From Maricaulis maris (lineage in GTDB: Bacteria > Pseudomonadota > Alphaproteobacteria > Caulobacterales > Maricaulaceae), in assembly GCF_036322705.1 (NCBI RefSeq), contig NZ_AP027270.1, forward strand, positions 2,915,501-2,979,500: a DNA stretch of 64,000 bases. The letters are read 5' to 3'. Below the pieces are notes generated by a model that saw nothing but the letters and a program-made list of their open reading frames with translations, made no database searches and had not been told where the DNA came from. This document shows positions 1 through 7,391 of the stretch, piece by piece. The first letter of the stretch is position 1. Every line of letters begins with the position of its first letter. The position numbers and the translations under genes are program-made.

Positions 1-551
1 TCACGGGCGAGACCCGCATCGCGCCTTATCTGCACCTGTCCTTGCAGGCTGGCGATGACATGATCCTCAAGCGCATGAAGCGTCGGCATTTACGCGATGA
101 CGCCATCGCCCTGTGCGAACGGCTCAAGGCGGCGCGGCCCGAGATGGCCTTCGGGGCGGATATGATTGCCGGCTTCCCGACCGAGACCGAAGCAATGTTC
201 GAGAACTCGATCCGGCTCGTCGACGAGTGCCAGCTTGCCTATCTGCACGTCTTCCCATACTCGCCGCGTCCGGGTACCCCGGCCGCGCGCATGCCGCAGC
301 TAGACCGCGCCATCATCAAGGACCGCGCGACGCGTCTGCGGGCCAAGGCGGACGCGGCCCTGAGCCATCATCTCGACGGGATGATCGGTATCGAGAAGGC
401 CGCGCTGATCGAGAAGCCGGGCTTTGCCCGGGCCGGAAATTTTGCAGGCATCCGCATTGCCGAAGCCGACTTCCCCCGTCCCGGTGCGCTTGTCGATATC
501 GCGATATCCGGGCATGACGGGCGTGAATTGAAGGGGGTCATCACCGGATGA
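1..551 (+). CDS. mtaB: MtaB, tRNA t6A37 methylthiotransferase (C-terminal part)
   Basis: The reading frame is open from base 3 of the window, so the gene begins outside it and only the last ~183 residues are visible. The start of the visible part reads PYLHLSLQAGDDMILKRMKR, a segment typical of the radical-SAM half of MiaB/MtaB enzymes. The stretch MAFGADMIAGFPTET follows, then a TRAM-like C-terminal region. The N-terminal UPF0004 domain and the radical-SAM CxxxCxxC lie upstream and cannot be checked. The family adds a methylthio group to t6A37 of ANN-decoding tRNAs. MtaB is chosen over MiaB from the HLSLQAGDDMILKRMKR wording and the adjacency to ftsY, common in alphaproteobacteria. The stop overlaps the ftsY start in ATGA, so the two are translationally coupled. 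Confidence 0.88.
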   Translation, partial: TGETRIAPYLHLSLQAGDDMILKRMKRRHLRDDAIALCERLKAARPEMAFGADMIAGFPTETEAMFENSIRLVDECQLAYLHVFPYSPRPGTPAARMPQLDRAIIKDRATRLRAKADAALSHHLDGMIGIEKAALIEKPGFARAGNFAGIRIAEADFPRPGALVDIAISGHDGRELKGVITG

Positions 552-1477
552 GCGACAAGAAACCGGGCTTCTTTTCCCGTCTGGCGCAAGGCCTGAAACG
601 CTCCTCGTCCAAGCTGGGCGAGAGCGTCACCGCGATCTTCACCAAGCGCAAGCTGGACCGCGAGGCGCTCGACGAGCTGGAAGATGTTCTGATCGCGGCC
701 GATCTCGGTTCTGCCGCCGCCCTGCGCGTCACCGAACGACTGGCCCGCGACCGGTTCGACAAGGAAGTGTCGGACGAGGAGGTCCGCGAAGCCCTGGCCG
801 AGGTTGTCGCCGAAACCCTGCAGCCGCTGGAGCGTCCGCTCGACCTCTCGGGGCCAACGCCACAAGTGGTGCTTTTCGTGGGCGTCAACGGATCCGGCAA
901 GACCACCACGCTGGGCAAGATCGCCGTCAAGCTGAAGCGCGACGGCCGCAATCCGATCCTGGCCGCCGGCGATACCTTCCGGGCCGCCGCCATCGAGCAG
1001 GTCTCGATATGGGGCGAGCGCGCCAAGGCGCCGGTGATCAAGCGGGAGATCGGCGCCGACGCCGCCGGCCTGGCTTTCGATGCCATCGACCAAGCCGCCC
1101 GCGACGGCCATGACGTGGTCCTGATCGACACCGCCGGCCGACTGCAGAACAAAGCCGAACTGATGGACGAGCTGCGCAAGGTCGTGCGGGTCATCAAAAA
1201 ACGCATGCCGGATGCGCCGCATCACGTCGTCCTGGTTCTCGACGGGACCGTCGGTTCGAACGCCGTGTCCCAAGCCCAGGCGTTTCTGGAGTCCTCTGCG
1301 GTGACCGGGGTTGTCATGACCAAGCTGGACGGGACCGCCAAGGGCGGCGCCCTGGTCCAGGTCGCCGAGAAATTCCAGCTGCCGATCCACTATATCGGCA
1401 TTGGCGAAGGTGAGGCTGACCTCCAGCCCTTCTCGGCCCGTGACTTCTCGCGCGCACTTGCCGGGCTGGACAGCTAG
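548..1477 (+). CDS. ftsY: Signal recognition particle receptor FtsY
   Basis: SRP receptor GTPase that docks ribosome-nascent chain/SRP complexes at the inner membrane and works with the Ffh encoded at 37.9 kb. A short N-terminal amphipathic stretch (KKPGFFSRLAQGLKRSSSK) and a helical N domain precede the G domain. Its motifs are in order: GVNGSGKTTT (about residues 112-121), DTFRAAA, DTAGR, TKLDGTAKGG and the closing GIGE. At 309 residues it lacks the long acidic A domain of the E. coli protein, which is normal for alphaproteobacteria. The ATG overlaps the mtaB stop by four bases. The next gene follows after three bases, so mtaB-ftsY-EamA probably share a transcript. Confidence 0.97.
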   Translation: MSDKKPGFFSRLAQGLKRSSSKLGESVTAIFTKRKLDREALDELEDVLIAADLGSAAALRVTERLARDRFDKEVSDEEVREALAEVVAETLQPLERPLDLSGPTPQVVLFVGVNGSGKTTTLGKIAVKLKRDGRNPILAAGDTFRAAAIEQVSIWGERAKAPVIKREIGADAAGLAFDAIDQAARDGHDVVLIDTAGRLQNKAELMDELRKVVRVIKKRMPDAPHHVVLVLDGTVGSNAVSQAQAFLESSAVTGVVMTKLDGTAKGGALVQVAEKFQLPIHYIGIGEGEADLQPFSARDFSRALAGLDS

Positions 1478-1480
1478 CAC

Positions 1481-2329
1481 GTGGAGACGACGCTCGGCCT
1501 TGCCACGCTGGCCATGCTGGGCTCGGCCCTGGCGCATGCCATCATGACCCTCTTGACCAAGAAGGCCAACGACAAGCTGGTCTTCCGCGGTTTGACGCAA
1601 GGGTTTCTGGCCGTTCTGATCCTGCCCTGGCTGGCCTTCCAGCCCATCCCGCCCTGGGAGGTCTGGCGCTTCCTGCTGGCCGGCGCTGTGGTGATCTGGG
1701 CCTTCAACATGCTCTTGGTCGCCGCCTTCAACGAAGGCGAGATGAACCTGGCCTATCCGGTCATGCGCGGTGCCGCACCTGCGCTGGCAGCGATTGCGGC
1801 CTTTGTCTTCCTGCATGAGACCGTCTCGCTGGGGCAGATAGCCGGACTGGGTGTCGCCACGGCGGCGCTGATCGGATTCGCTTGGCCGGAGCGCGATGGT
1901 CGGCCCAAGCTCAAACTCATGCTGCTGGCCCTCGCCGCCGCCAGCATGACCGCCAGCTATACGGTGATCGACGCGGCCGGCGTCCGCACCTCGGGACAAC
2001 TTTTCATCTATCTCGGCTGGTTCTTCGTGCTTTCCGGCGTGACCATATTGCCAACGGCAATCCTTCGGCGCGGCAAGAAATTTATGGTGATCGCCCGCCA
2101 GGAAACACGCCCCGCCCTGATGTGTATGGGCTTCAATCTGACCACCTATGGCCTTGCCCTCTACGCCTACGCCAACGCACCGGTGGCACCGATGGCCGCC
2201 TTGCGGGAACTCTCCATCGTCCTCGGCGCCATCCTCGCCGCACTGGTTTTGAAAGAGCCGTTCGGAGCCCGCCGGACCGGGCTGGCAATCTGTCTTGCTG
2301 CCGGGCTCGTATTGCTTCAGGTGATGTAG
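1481..2329 (+). CDS. EamA/DMT-superfamily transporter
   Basis: A 282-residue membrane protein made of about ten hydrophobic segments in two similar halves, the usual EamA (drug/metabolite transporter) design. Visible signs are the early ALAHAIMTLLTKKANDK, the helix-3/4 stretch NLAYPVMRGAAPALAAIAAF and the C-terminal PVAPMAALRELSIVLGAILA, which repeats the proline-rich helix of the first half. The start is a GTG three bases after the ftsY stop. The substrate cannot be told from sequence: EamA members export amino acids, nucleosides or metabolites. It sits between ftsY and the septation-protein gene with spacing that suggests one operon. Confidence 0.85.
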   Translation: METTLGLATLAMLGSALAHAIMTLLTKKANDKLVFRGLTQGFLAVLILPWLAFQPIPPWEVWRFLLAGAVVIWAFNMLLVAAFNEGEMNLAYPVMRGAAPALAAIAAFVFLHETVSLGQIAGLGVATAALIGFAWPERDGRPKLKLMLLALAAASMTASYTVIDAAGVRTSGQLFIYLGWFFVLSGVTILPTAILRRGKKFMVIARQETRPALMCMGFNLTTYGLALYAYANAPVAPMAALRELSIVLGAILAALVLKEPFGARRTGLAICLAAGLVLLQVM

Positions 2330-2349
2330 ACCCAACCGAGGAGGCGCCC

Positions 2350-2997
2350 GTGGCCCAGACCCAGAACACGTCAGAGCAGAGCTCACGCCTTCTTATTGAT
2401 GCCGGCCCGATCGGCGTCTGGATCGTGGTCTACAATGTCGCGCGGATGTTTGCGGGTGATCAGGCCATCTATATCGGAACCGGCGCCTACATGCTCGCCG
2501 CAACGGTGGCGCTGGTCCTGTCGATCCGGATCGAGAAGCGCATCCCGCCGATGCTGGTCTTCACGACGATCATCGTGCTCGCCTTCGGCGCACTGGGGAT
2601 CTTTCTTCAGGATCCGATCTTCATCTACGCCAAGCCCACGATCATCAATCTCTTCCTGTCCTATCTGATCCTGGTCAGCCTCGCCCTTGGCCAGAATGTC
2701 TGGAAGGTCTTCTTCAGCCATATCTTCGAGCTGACGGACCGCGCCTGGACCTTGCTGGCCATTCGCTGGGCCCTGTGGTTCCAGTTCCTGGCCTTTCTCA
2801 ACGAGGTGATGTGGCGTCACATCACCGACAGCGTCGTGCCGGTGTCGGCGCGCTGGTTTGCGGAGCTGGAACTGAGCGAAGCCTTCTGGTCCAACGCCAA
2901 GCTCGGCGTGATGGTCTTGTCGGTTCTCTTCGCCGCTTCGCAAATGCCGCTTGTCCTGAAAAACCAGCCCAAGTCGCCGGACCCAGCGGACAGCTGA
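2350..2997 (+). CDS. ispZ: Inner membrane septation protein A (IspZ/YciB)
   Basis: Polytopic inner-membrane protein of 215 residues with about six hydrophobic segments. Family features include LLIDAGPIGVWIVVYNVARM near the N terminus, the central KPTIINLFLSYLIL, and WTLLAIRWALWFQFLAFLNE with the following conserved W. IspZ/YciB proteins are implicated in normal division and envelope synthesis, but their biochemical role is unsettled. A longer open frame extends upstream through the preceding gene. I chose GTG at 2350 because AGGAGG (2339-2344) sits five bases ahead of it and because it gives the usual family length. It follows the EamA gene by 20 bases and ends the ftsY operon. Confidence 0.9.
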   Translation: MAQTQNTSEQSSRLLIDAGPIGVWIVVYNVARMFAGDQAIYIGTGAYMLAATVALVLSIRIEKRIPPMLVFTTIIVLAFGALGIFLQDPIFIYAKPTIINLFLSYLILVSLALGQNVWKVFFSHIFELTDRAWTLLAIRWALWFQFLAFLNEVMWRHITDSVVPVSARWFAELELSEAFWSNAKLGVMVLSVLFAASQMPLVLKNQPKSPDPADS

Positions 2998-3082
2998 TCC
3001 CGGCATTCCGTGCTCGGACATTTGTCATTCTCGCGTTATAAATCCGCCCTAGGATGAATTCCCGAATGGGACGGGGGGCGTC

Positions 3083-3688
3083 ATGCCGCACGACAAGCAC
3101 GACACCAAGAACTTCCATCTGACGGAATCGCCCGGTCACCTCCTGCACAGGGCACAGCAGTTCGCGGCCGAGCGCTTCACCAAGGCGATGGCCGGCGCCA
3201 AGCTGACGCAGCGTCAGTTCGCCGTCCTGCATGCGACAGCCCAGGAAGAGGGGCTGACCCAGACCCAGCTCGTCAAGACAACCGGGATCGACCGTTCCAC
3301 GCTCGCCGAGCTGGTCGCCCGCATGGTCAAGAACGGGCTTCTGGAGCGCGAGAAGCTGGCCGACGACGCCCGCGCCAATGCGGTCAAGCTGACCGAGAGC
3401 GGTCGCGCCCTGCACGAAACCGCAACCCGCGGCGCCATGGATGCCGACAAGGCCATCCTGTCGGCCTTGCCGAAAAACAAACGCGCCAGCTTCATCGAAA
3501 CGCTCCGGCGCATCGCCGAGACGCTGGAAAAAGGTGAGGAAGCCGCCAAACAGGCCAAGCTGGTTGCCAAGGAGAAGAAGAAGAAGGCCAAGAAGAAGGC
3601 GAAGGACAAAGCCAAGGCGAAGGCCAAGAAGGGCGAGAAAAAGTCCAAGAAAGCCGGCAAGGACACCCGGGAAAACACGGCGGCCTAG
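3083..3688 (+). CDS. MarR-family regulator with a lysine/alanine-rich C-terminal tail
   Basis: Residues ~15-145 form a winged-helix MarR domain: AKLTQRQFAVLHATAQ (helix 2), LTQTQLVKTTGIDRSTLAELVARM (recognition helix) and NGLLEREKLADDARANAVKLTESG (the wing with its DxR). After about residue 150 the protein becomes an extremely basic low-complexity tail of roughly 50 residues, almost entirely Lys and Ala with some Asp, Glu and Gly, resembling the C-terminal domain of histone H1 or bacterial HU/AlgR3-like extensions. Usual MarR proteins end at ~145-150 residues. The tail probably adds sequence-independent DNA binding (inference). The stop overlaps the opposing ccmG stop in CTAG. Target genes and ligand are unknown. 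Confidence 0.85.
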   Translation: MPHDKHDTKNFHLTESPGHLLHRAQQFAAERFTKAMAGAKLTQRQFAVLHATAQEEGLTQTQLVKTTGIDRSTLAELVARMVKNGLLEREKLADDARANAVKLTESGRALHETATRGAMDADKAILSALPKNKRASFIETLRRIAETLEKGEEAAKQAKLVAKEKKKKAKKKAKDKAKAKAKKGEKKSKKAGKDTRENTAA

Positions 3689-4191
3689 CGGCGGTCGGCC
3701 CGCTCCAGCGCGGGATAGATGGTCTGACGCAAGACATCCACTGTCAGCGGACCCGGCCAGCGAGCCAGGATCTGCCCGTCGCTGACCACCAGCGTCTCCG
3801 GTGCCCCACTGATCCCCAGCGCCATCACGGACTGGTTGTCGACATCCTGCATGACCGCGACGAACGGGTCACCGAGCTCGTCAAGAAACTGCTCCGCATC
3901 CTCCGGCGTGTCGCGCCAGTTCAGGCCGTAGATCGCGATGCCTTCGCTGCGCAAGGCCATCAAGGTGGAATGCTCGGCATGACAGGGGGCACACCAGCTG
4001 CCCCAGACATTCAGCAGCCATGGACCCTCGATGGAGCCGGGATCGAAGCGATCGCGGTTTTCCAGTTCGGCCATGGTCAGGACAGGCAGCGGCTCGCGGA
4101 CTTCCACTGGCCGGTCTCCCGCGAAACGCACGGCCAACACGCCAGCCAGCCCGATAACGACCAGCCAGGCGGCAAGCCGGAGCCACCTCAT
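3685..4191 (-). CDS. ccmG: CcmG/DsbE thiol-disulfide oxidoreductase
   Basis: Membrane-anchored periplasmic thioredoxin-like protein of 168 residues that reduces apocytochrome c haem-binding cysteines for System I maturation. One N-terminal membrane anchor (residues ~5-22) is followed by the thioredoxin fold with active site WGSWCAPC (cysteines 67 and 70). The cis-proline region is ISGAPETLVV, and the acidic surroundings (GLNWRDTPEDAEQFL) are typical of CcmG. The preceding ccmD ends on the first base of this ATG, so the genes are translationally coupled. It is last in the ccm cluster. Its TAG stop is shared with the convergent MarR gene through CTAG. Confidence 0.94.
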   Translation of the reverse strand: MRWLRLAAWLVVIGLAGVLAVRFAGDRPVEVREPLPVLTMAELENRDRFDPGSIEGPWLLNVWGSWCAPCHAEHSTLMALRSEGIAIYGLNWRDTPEDAEQFLDELGDPFVAVMQDVDNQSVMALGISGAPETLVVSDGQILARWPGPLTVDVLRQTIYPALERADRR

Positions 4192-4346
4192 CAGGCCTCG
4201 TCCGTTTCAAGACGCCGCAGAGCCTCGCGAGCGGCGCGGCGCTCGAGCAGGGCATGGACGACCAGGGCAACCAGAACAGCCGCCGACACCGCCCAGGTTG
4301 GCCAGACATAGGCGGCATAGCCACCCATCGCGAAGAACTCGGTCAT
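4191..4346 (-). CDS. ccmD: CcmD haem exporter accessory protein
   Basis: A 51-residue protein beginning MTEFFAMGGYAAYVWPTWAV, followed by one membrane helix (VSAAVLVALVVHAL) and a basic cytoplasmic tail (LERRAAREALRRLE). The FxxMGGYAxYVWPAY-like start is the hallmark of CcmD, which helps release holo-CcmE from CcmABC. The ATG overlaps the ccmC stop in ATGA (4343-4346), and its TGA overlaps the first base of the ccmG ATG. It is read directly from the minus strand between ccmC and ccmG, and size and position both match the family. Confidence 0.93.
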   Translation of the reverse strand: MTEFFAMGGYAAYVWPTWAVSAAVLVALVVHALLERRAAREALRRLETDEA

Positions 4347-5092
4347 GAGACGGCATCCTCATTGCGGCGCGCCGCCTGTTCCCGCTGGCGCTGAAGCGTC
4401 CGGGCACGCCGTCGCAGCGCCTGGCTGCGCAAGCGGTACAGCACCAGCCAGCCGGCGAGGAAGGTGTAGGCCAGCGCCATGATGGCCAGCGGCCACAACT
4501 GGCTGGGGTGAATGGTCGGCCCGTCGAAGCGGATCACCGAGGCCGGCTGATGCAGGCTCGACCACCAGTCGACAGAAAATTTCACGATGACCAGATTGAT
4601 GATGCCGGCCATGCCGAGGATGGCCGCGGTCCGGGCCGCCTGCTGGGCATCCTCGATCGCCGCGCGCAGCGCCATATAGCCGAGATAGACCAGCAGCAGG
4701 ACGAGAACGGAGGTCATCCGCGCGTCCCATTCCCACCAGGTCCCCCACATCGGCTTGCCCCAGAGCGAACCGGTGAACAAGGCCAGCACGGTAAAGGCGG
4801 CGCCGATCGGCGCGATGACCTCGGCCGCGGTATCGGCCAGGGCATGCCGCCACACGAAATAGACAAAGCTCGCCACCGCCAGCGCCGCATACAGCGCCAT
4901 CGCCATGTATGCCGCAGGCACGTGGACATACATGATCCGGACCGTCTCACCCTGCTGGTAGTCCGGCGGAGACCCGAAGAAGGCCAGCCAAATTCCGACA
5001 GCCAGCAAGCCGAGCGTCAGCACACCAAAGATCGGGATCAAGGTGCGGGCCAGCTGGTCGAAGCGCTGCGGATTTGAAAAATAAGACAGCAT
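4343..5092 (-). CDS. ccmC: Haem transporter/handling protein CcmC
   Basis: Six-helix inner-membrane protein of 249 residues that presents haem to CcmE. The tryptophan-rich periplasmic signature WGTWWEWD lies at residues 116-123. The two conserved external histidines are in MYVHVP (H57) and SSLHQPAS (H181). Family members load haem onto CcmE together with CcmA, CcmB and CcmD. All four partners except CcmE are in this cluster; CcmE, CcmF and CcmH are not in the window. An ATGA overlap joins it to ccmD. The cupin gene upstream ends 55 bases before the start. Confidence 0.96.
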   Translation of the reverse strand: MLSYFSNPQRFDQLARTLIPIFGVLTLGLLAVGIWLAFFGSPPDYQQGETVRIMYVHVPAAYMAMALYAALAVASFVYFVWRHALADTAAEVIAPIGAAFTVLALFTGSLWGKPMWGTWWEWDARMTSVLVLLLVYLGYMALRAAIEDAQQAARTAAILGMAGIINLVIVKFSVDWWSSLHQPASVIRFDGPTIHPSQLWPLAIMALAYTFLAGWLVLYRLRSQALRRRARTLQRQREQAARRNEDAVS

Positions 5093-5147
5093 GGAAACGG
5101 GACTTAGCTTGATGGCTCGCGCCCCGCAACTGCCGGATAGTCGCAGC

Positions 5148-5837
5148 CTATTGCGGCAAATGCCCGGTCTTGACCCAGATCAGGCAGCCTTCGGTCGAAA
5201 ACGGCGTGTGCTGGCTCATGTGGGGGCTGCGGAGCCAGCTCCCGGCCGGATAGCGGCCATGCTCGTCCTCGAACACGCCTTCGATCACGAAGATCTCCTC
5301 ACCGCCCCAGTGGCGATGCCGGTTGAACCGGGTCCCCGGCTGCCAGCGGACCAGCGCCACATGCTCGGTTCCAGCTTCATGGAGCGGAAGCACCGATAGA
5401 CCGTCCACAAGGCCGGGCCGGAACGGGGCGGATCTCGTGTCGATGACTTTGCTGACCAGGTCCATCGGATCGAACTGCCGCAACTTGACCAGGATGGTGC
5501 AGCCCGGATCGGTATGCGGCTGGTGGCGGCTACCAGGCGGATTGCGGACATAGCTGCCGGCGGGATAGTCCCCGCTCTCATCCGAGAAGACCCCCTCCAG
5601 AACCAGAAACTCCTCGCCGAGCGGATGGTCGTGCGGGTCGAAGCGCGAGTTCGGGGCGAAACGCACGATGGTGGTGGCCCGGGCGACTTCACCGCCGATC
5701 CGATCCAGCATCATCCGCTCGACTCCGCTCGCGGGCGACCTCACCCACTCATAGTCTTCCGGGCGCACAACGGCGCGTTCGCTGAAATCGGCATTCAGGC
5801 GGATCTCGTTCGCAGGGTCAGTGGTTTGCAGCGCCAT
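5148..5837 (-). CDS. Double-cupin protein, ChrR-like
   Basis: A 229-residue soluble protein with two tandem cupin folds. The first has FDPHDHPLGEEFLVLEGVF with YPAGSYVRNPPGSRHQPHT. The second has FNRHRHWGGEEIFVIEGVF with YPAGSWLRSPHMSQHTP. Each half carries the H-x-H...E...H metal ligands, so two metal sites are expected. The spacing resembles the C-terminal cupin of ChrR anti-sigma factors, but the ChrR zinc-binding N-terminal domain is absent, so an anti-sigma role is not supported. I start at the ATG giving MALQTTDPANE; an upstream open extension starts at a non-cupin stretch. The gene lies between ccmB and ccmC on the same strand, with 74- and 55-base gaps, so it may be co-transcribed with cytochrome c maturation genes. 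Function is unknown. Confidence 0.82.
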   Translation of the reverse strand: MALQTTDPANEIRLNADFSERAVVRPEDYEWVRSPASGVERMMLDRIGGEVARATTIVRFAPNSRFDPHDHPLGEEFLVLEGVFSDESGDYPAGSYVRNPPGSRHQPHTDPGCTILVKLRQFDPMDLVSKVIDTRSAPFRPGLVDGLSVLPLHEAGTEHVALVRWQPGTRFNRHRHWGGEEIFVIEGVFEDEHGRYPAGSWLRSPHMSQHTPFSTEGCLIWVKTGHLPQ

Positions 5838-5911
5838 GGCTGGGTCTCTTCTGGTAACGGCAGTCCGGGCCCGGAGATAAGGCCGTGTCACGCGTGTTCA
5901 AGAAGGCAGGG

Positions 5912-6580
5912 TCACCCAAGCCGGCTGCGCAGGGCAGCAGCAATGCCAAACGGGGCCAGCGCCGTAGTTGCCAGTGAAACGGCCAGCGTCAGCAGAAGAT
6001 TGGCCAGCGCGCGCTCGTCACCCTCGAAGGCAGAACGCCCGGCGCCGGCGGCGAAGATCAGGACAGGCACCATCATCGGCGTCGCGATGAGCGCAATCAG
6101 AAGACCGCTGCGCCGAATGCCCGCCGCTAGGGCGCCCGCGAAACCGGCTATCAGGGACAGCGCCGGGATCGCGGCCAACAGCGCCAGAGCGCCGACCAGT
6201 GCGGGCAGGATTGTGACGCCGTACATCAGCGCTCCCAACAATCCGATCACGGGTAACGGCCAAAGGGTAGCAGCCGCTTGCCCCATCACCTTGGCCAGAA
6301 CCAGCCAGGACGGTGTCACGCCACTGAGCAGGTAAAGCTCGGCGGTGCCGTCACCATGATCATCGCCGAACAGACGATCAGCGGATTGCAACACCGAGAG
6401 CAGGGCCGCAAAGCCCATGATCCCCGGACCAACTGCCGCCAGAAGATCAGCCGCCGGCCCGATGGCGAGGGGGGCGAGGGTGATGGCTGCAAGGAAGAAG
6501 GCCGCCGGCCCGGCGGCGCCACCGCCGCCGGCCCAGGCCAGACGCGCTTCGCGGGCAAAAATGGCAGACAGCGCACTCAT
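5912..6580 (-). CDS. ccmB: Haem exporter permease CcmB
   Basis: A 222-residue inner-membrane protein with about six hydrophobic segments. The family start is ALSAIFAREARLAWAGGG, followed by PAAFFLAAITLAPLAIGP. The conserved cytoplasmic loop is LFGDDHGDGTAELYLLSG, the CcmB counterpart of the usual RLFxDDxxDGxLE motif. CcmB is the membrane partner of the CcmA ATPase. The ATG overlaps the ccmA stop (ATGA at 6577-6580), so the two are coupled. Downstream comes the cupin gene and not ccmC directly, which is an unusual interruption. Confidence 0.94.
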   Translation of the reverse strand: MSALSAIFAREARLAWAGGGGAAGPAAFFLAAITLAPLAIGPAADLLAAVGPGIMGFAALLSVLQSADRLFGDDHGDGTAELYLLSGVTPSWLVLAKVMGQAAATLWPLPVIGLLGALMYGVTILPALVGALALLAAIPALSLIAGFAGALAAGIRRSGLLIALIATPMMVPVLIFAAGAGRSAFEGDERALANLLLTLAVSLATTALAPFGIAAALRSRLG

Positions 6581-7230
6581 CGGTGGGCCCCCAGATCGAT
6601 CCGTCTGGCGTTGGGCCAGTCGAGGGTCTGGTGCGTCGCCGCTATAACACTGCCGCCGCGGGCGCGGTGCCAGGAAACGAGGTCGGCCAGCCGCGCCCGA
6701 CCGCCGCCATCAAGCGGACCGGCGGGCTCGTCCAGCAGCCAGATCGGCCGGTTGGACAAGGCAACCCGGACCAGGGCCGTCCGTCTTTGCTGGCCCCGGG
6801 AGAGGCGGCCCGCGGGTCGGTCGATCAGGCTTTCGATGGCCATCGCCCGCATCAGCGGCAGGATTGGCTGGCGGCCCTGCCCGGCCATGTCGGACCAGAA
6901 CCGCAAGGCCTGACGAGGCGTTTCACCCGGCTTGAGCCCGTCCGCATGCCCGAGCCAGCCGAGCGTGTCGGCGGCCGCGACGGCTGGCGCCTGGTCACCG
7001 ATGCGGATGTTTCCGGCGTCGGGCCGGATAAAACCGGCGATTGCTCGCATCAGCGTTGTCTTGCCGGTTCCGTTCGGACCACTCATCAGCACCGCGTCGC
7101 CCGGCACCAGATCGAGGCTGAAATCACGCACCAGCACCAGACCGCCGCGCGACAGCGTCAGCCCGGCAACAGCGAGCCGTTCCGGTGCAAAAGCGGGCAT
7201 GGCGGGGAATTTTGCGGCTTCAGTCGGCAT
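6577..7230 (-). CDS. ccmA: Haem exporter ATPase CcmA
   Basis: ABC ATPase of System I cytochrome c maturation; ATP hydrolysis releases holo-CcmE from CcmC. Motifs are Walker [11 protein letters not shown]-loop region [21 protein letters not shown], signature LSRGQQRR, Walker B WLLDEP, and the switch histidine in AATHQ. The Q-loop DGLKP segment and the degenerate signature are typical of CcmA. Length is 217 residues from the ATG at 7230. A second ATG at 7200 (MPAFAPERL) would give 207 and is equally possible, since neither has a good Shine-Dalgarno sequence. It is first in the ccm cluster and divergent from acnA, with about 160 bases between. Confidence 0.94.
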   Translation of the reverse strand: MPTEAAKFPAMPAFAPERLAVAGLTLSRGGLVLVRDFSLDLVPGDAVLMSGPNGTGKTTLMRAIAGFIRPDAGNIRIGDQAPAVAAADTLGWLGHADGLKPGETPRQALRFWSDMAGQGRQPILPLMRAMAIESLIDRPAGRLSRGQQRRTALVRVALSNRPIWLLDEPAGPLDGGGRARLADLVSWHRARGGSVIAATHQTLDWPNARRIDLGAHR

Positions 7231-7391
7231 GGCTCAGCATGTCGCCCGACAGGGGCCTATCCGTCAACGCACGTAACGCCGCATTGCAGCAGACCGAATG
7301 TCCGGCTAAAACCCGCCAAAACATGTGGCCGCAAAACGTGGCCGACCTCCCCACCGGGTATTTTACCCCTGACCCCATGAGGACGACGCAT

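Noticed and set aside
368-2386. A long open frame (about 670 codons) on the minus strand across mtaB, ftsY and the EamA gene
   Set aside because: It is antisense to genes with clear family motifs. Its translation is rich in Gly, Arg, His and Gln without domain features, as expected of antisense frames in GC-rich DNA.
7185-7391. An upstream extension of the acnA reading frame by 69 codons
   Set aside because: The extension overlaps the ccmA start region. The ATG at 7392 gives the Fe-S cysteine numbers of the E. coli enzyme and has a Shine-Dalgarno sequence.
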